Part shown: positions 30,742 through 31,909 of the stretch, one piece after another
How positions within the stretch are numbered: position 1 is the stretch's first letter
How the letters are laid out: each line of letters starts with the position of its first letter
Source: Actinomycetes bacterium
GTDB lineage: Bacteria > Actinomycetota > Acidimicrobiia > Acidimicrobiales > Microtrichaceae
DNA length: 31,909 nucleotides
Reading direction: 5' to 3'
NCBI GenBank assembly: GCA_023434535.1
Contig: JAEYSR010000297.1
Location: 1 to 31,909 of the forward strand
Program-made: the position numbers and the translations under genes
Notes under the pieces: model-generated
Database searches by the model: none
The model's input: only the letters and a program-made list of their open reading frames with translations
What the model was told of the DNA's origin: nothing

Positions 30742-30747
30742 AGTGTG
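30742..30747 (-). promoter_or_regulatory. Candidate -10 box of the PH-domain gene (leaderless)
   Basis: Minus-strand CACACT ends 6 nt before the GTG at 30735; the identical hexamer precedes dusB. Confidence 0.45.
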
Positions 30748-30837
30748 TCATGTGCGTGCACTGGTCCAACTCGCCACGGTTCCCTTAGCCGGCATTGTTC
30801 ACCTGTTGCGACTGGGCCTTGGAGGTCTGGTCACCTC

Positions 30838-31899
30838 TCAGTCAGGGCGGGTTGTCCACGCCCACACCTGGGTTCCATCGGGGGTCGCGATCAGGGCGGT
30901 CACCGTGCCGTCGCGTACATCGCTGGAGAGCAGGTGGCTGCCTGGCGGAGCGTCCCATGGAGGTGCTGCGGTCGGGTCGTCGCCTGCGATGATGACGCCG
31001 TCTTCGGTGATCGCCGCAGACGGGAACGCCTGTCCTTCGGCCGGCGTGTACGTCCCGAGCGTGACGGTGTCAGTGACGAGCTGGCCGATGTCGCTACGAC
31101 GGACGCGGATCATGTTGCCGTCGAGGTCGCGGGCCAGGAGTAGGACGCCGCCGGTGCACAGCAGCGGGCTGACCAACCGATCTGGGACACCGAGCTCGGC
31201 GACTTCGATCTCGTCCCACTCGTCGTCTTCGTTGAGCGCCCACACCGTTCGGTTCGACGGCGCAGGGCCGGCCGGGGTGATGTTGTCCGCGGCGCCGGCG
31301 AACCCGAAGAACCTGTAGACCCGACCGTCGGTCGAGCAGATCGGGGCGTTGCCACCGTGCAGTCCCTCCGGTTGACCGACTGGATGCCAGGAGTCGTCGC
31401 GATCGTCGAGGACGTAAATCGATGGCGCCGCACCGCCCACGCCGGTCGCCATGTAGAACGACCCGTTCGCCACCCCGGTATCCACGCCGCTGTCCACGAG
31501 CTCGAACTGCGGATGGACCGGCACCCGTTCCCAGTTGTCGTCACTCGGCCGCCAGCGCATCAACGCTGCTTCGCACGGCGACTCTGCCGGACAGATCTGA
31601 CCGAACACGTAGAAGGTCTCACCGATGGCAGACCCGGCGTAGGGCTCCACACCATCGGGCAGATCCGGCGCCGAAGCGACTTCTCCGTCAACGTGAACGA
31701 TGCGGGTCACAGAGCCGTCGTTGCGGTCGACGACCAGCGATTGGTCTCGGCCAGCGACGACATAGGAACTCGTAGAGTTCACATCGACGCGCATCGGAGC
31801 GAACGGTCCAGCTTCGGCCGGGTGATCCCGCGTGCACCCCGTCACAGCGATCGCGACGCTCACCGCAGCCAGCACCAACGCCGTTCGCGCTCCTCTCAC
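30838..31899 (-). CDS. Putative lipoprotein with beta-propeller-like repeats (copy 2)
   Basis: A 353-aa exported protein with a short signal peptide ending in the lipobox VTGC (Cys22). The mature part is beta-rich with kelch-like turns (AALMRWRPSDDNWERVPVHP, YVLDDRDDSWHPVGQP, VWALNEDDEWDEIEV, LLLARDLDGNMIRV) consistent with a propeller of about six blades. CPAESPC may form a disulfide. It resembles the lipoprotein at 28771-29928 in layout and in local motifs (LLLARDLDGN against LVVARNLDGT). The GTG at 31899 is only 10 nt from the window edge, so its promoter and any earlier start are not visible. Function unknown; a surface-exposed binding role is possible. Confidence 0.68.
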   Translation of the reverse strand: MRGARTALVLAAVSVAIAVTGCTRDHPAEAGPFAPMRVDVNSTSSYVVAGRDQSLVVDRNDGSVTRIVHVDGEVASAPDLPDGVEPYAGSAIGETFYVFGQICPAESPCEAALMRWRPSDDNWERVPVHPQFELVDSGVDTGVANGSFYMATGVGGAAPSIYVLDDRDDSWHPVGQPEGLHGGNAPICSTDGRVYRFFGFAGAADNITPAGPAPSNRTVWALNEDDEWDEIEVAELGVPDRLVSPLLCTGGVLLLARDLDGNMIRVRRSDIGQLVTDTVTLGTYTPAEGQAFPSAAITEDGVIIAGDDPTAAPPWDAPPGSHLLSSDVRDGTVTALIATPDGTQVWAWTTRPD

Positions 31900-31909
31900 A
31901 GCCTCAGGG

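Noticed and set aside
1..31909. CRISPR arrays, tRNA/rRNA genes, transposases, integrases or attachment sites
   Set aside because: No regular spacer-repeat pattern, no tRNA-like cloverleaf ending, and no mobile-element protein found on either strand by reading.

Overview
This is about 32 kb of very GC-rich, densely packed bacterial chromosome. Gene content and signals point to an actinobacterium: a lysyl-tRNA synthetase fused to an MprF-type lipid lysylation module, actinobacterial-type LeuA, an AMACR/Mcr-type racemase, an AtsA/AtsD-like sulfatase, and many -10-like boxes sitting 6-9 nt ahead of start codons (leaderless transcripts). My best guess is the class Acidimicrobiia; that placement is inference, since no rRNA or tRNA gene is in the window.

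Left part (1-8213): the 3' end of a secreted-looking protein with an Ala-Pro-Thr linker; an alpha-methylacyl-CoA racemase; on the minus strand an ArgJ-family acetyltransferase followed by an EthD-like protein; an SDR dehydrogenase ending in a cluster of tandem small hairpins; then a tightly coupled three-gene operon (amidase, COG3375-type GNAT acyltransferase, enolase-superfamily racemase). I read this operon as a possible N-acyl amino acid racemisation route.

Middle (8295-16937): minus-strand dusB-maf; a divergent DyP peroxidase whose promoter overlaps that of dusB; a leucine attenuation leader (an 11-residue peptide with four successive Leu codons, plus hairpins ending in an intrinsic terminator) ahead of leuA; a ferritin-like diiron protein; a CBS-pair protein; a small unknown protein; and an exported family-3 glycoside hydrolase with a Thr/Ser/Gly tail.

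Right part (17061-28609): a 1092-residue LysRS-MprF fusion in the opposite domain order to mycobacterial LysX, possibly preceded by a coupled 31-codon uORF; a DoxX-like membrane protein; an EAL phosphodiesterase with a degenerate GGDEF domain; a GlcD-like FAD oxidoreductase divergent from a DapB-like oxidoreductase; a cytosolic-type arylsulfatase; and a sarcosine-oxidase-family flavoenzyme. Two notable intergenic inverted repeats flank the sulfatase.

Far right (28610-31909): visibly less GC-rich and more accessory. It holds two related putative beta-propeller lipoproteins facing each other, with a small unknown protein and a PH-domain membrane protein between them. No rRNA, tRNA, CRISPR array, transposase or integrase was seen.
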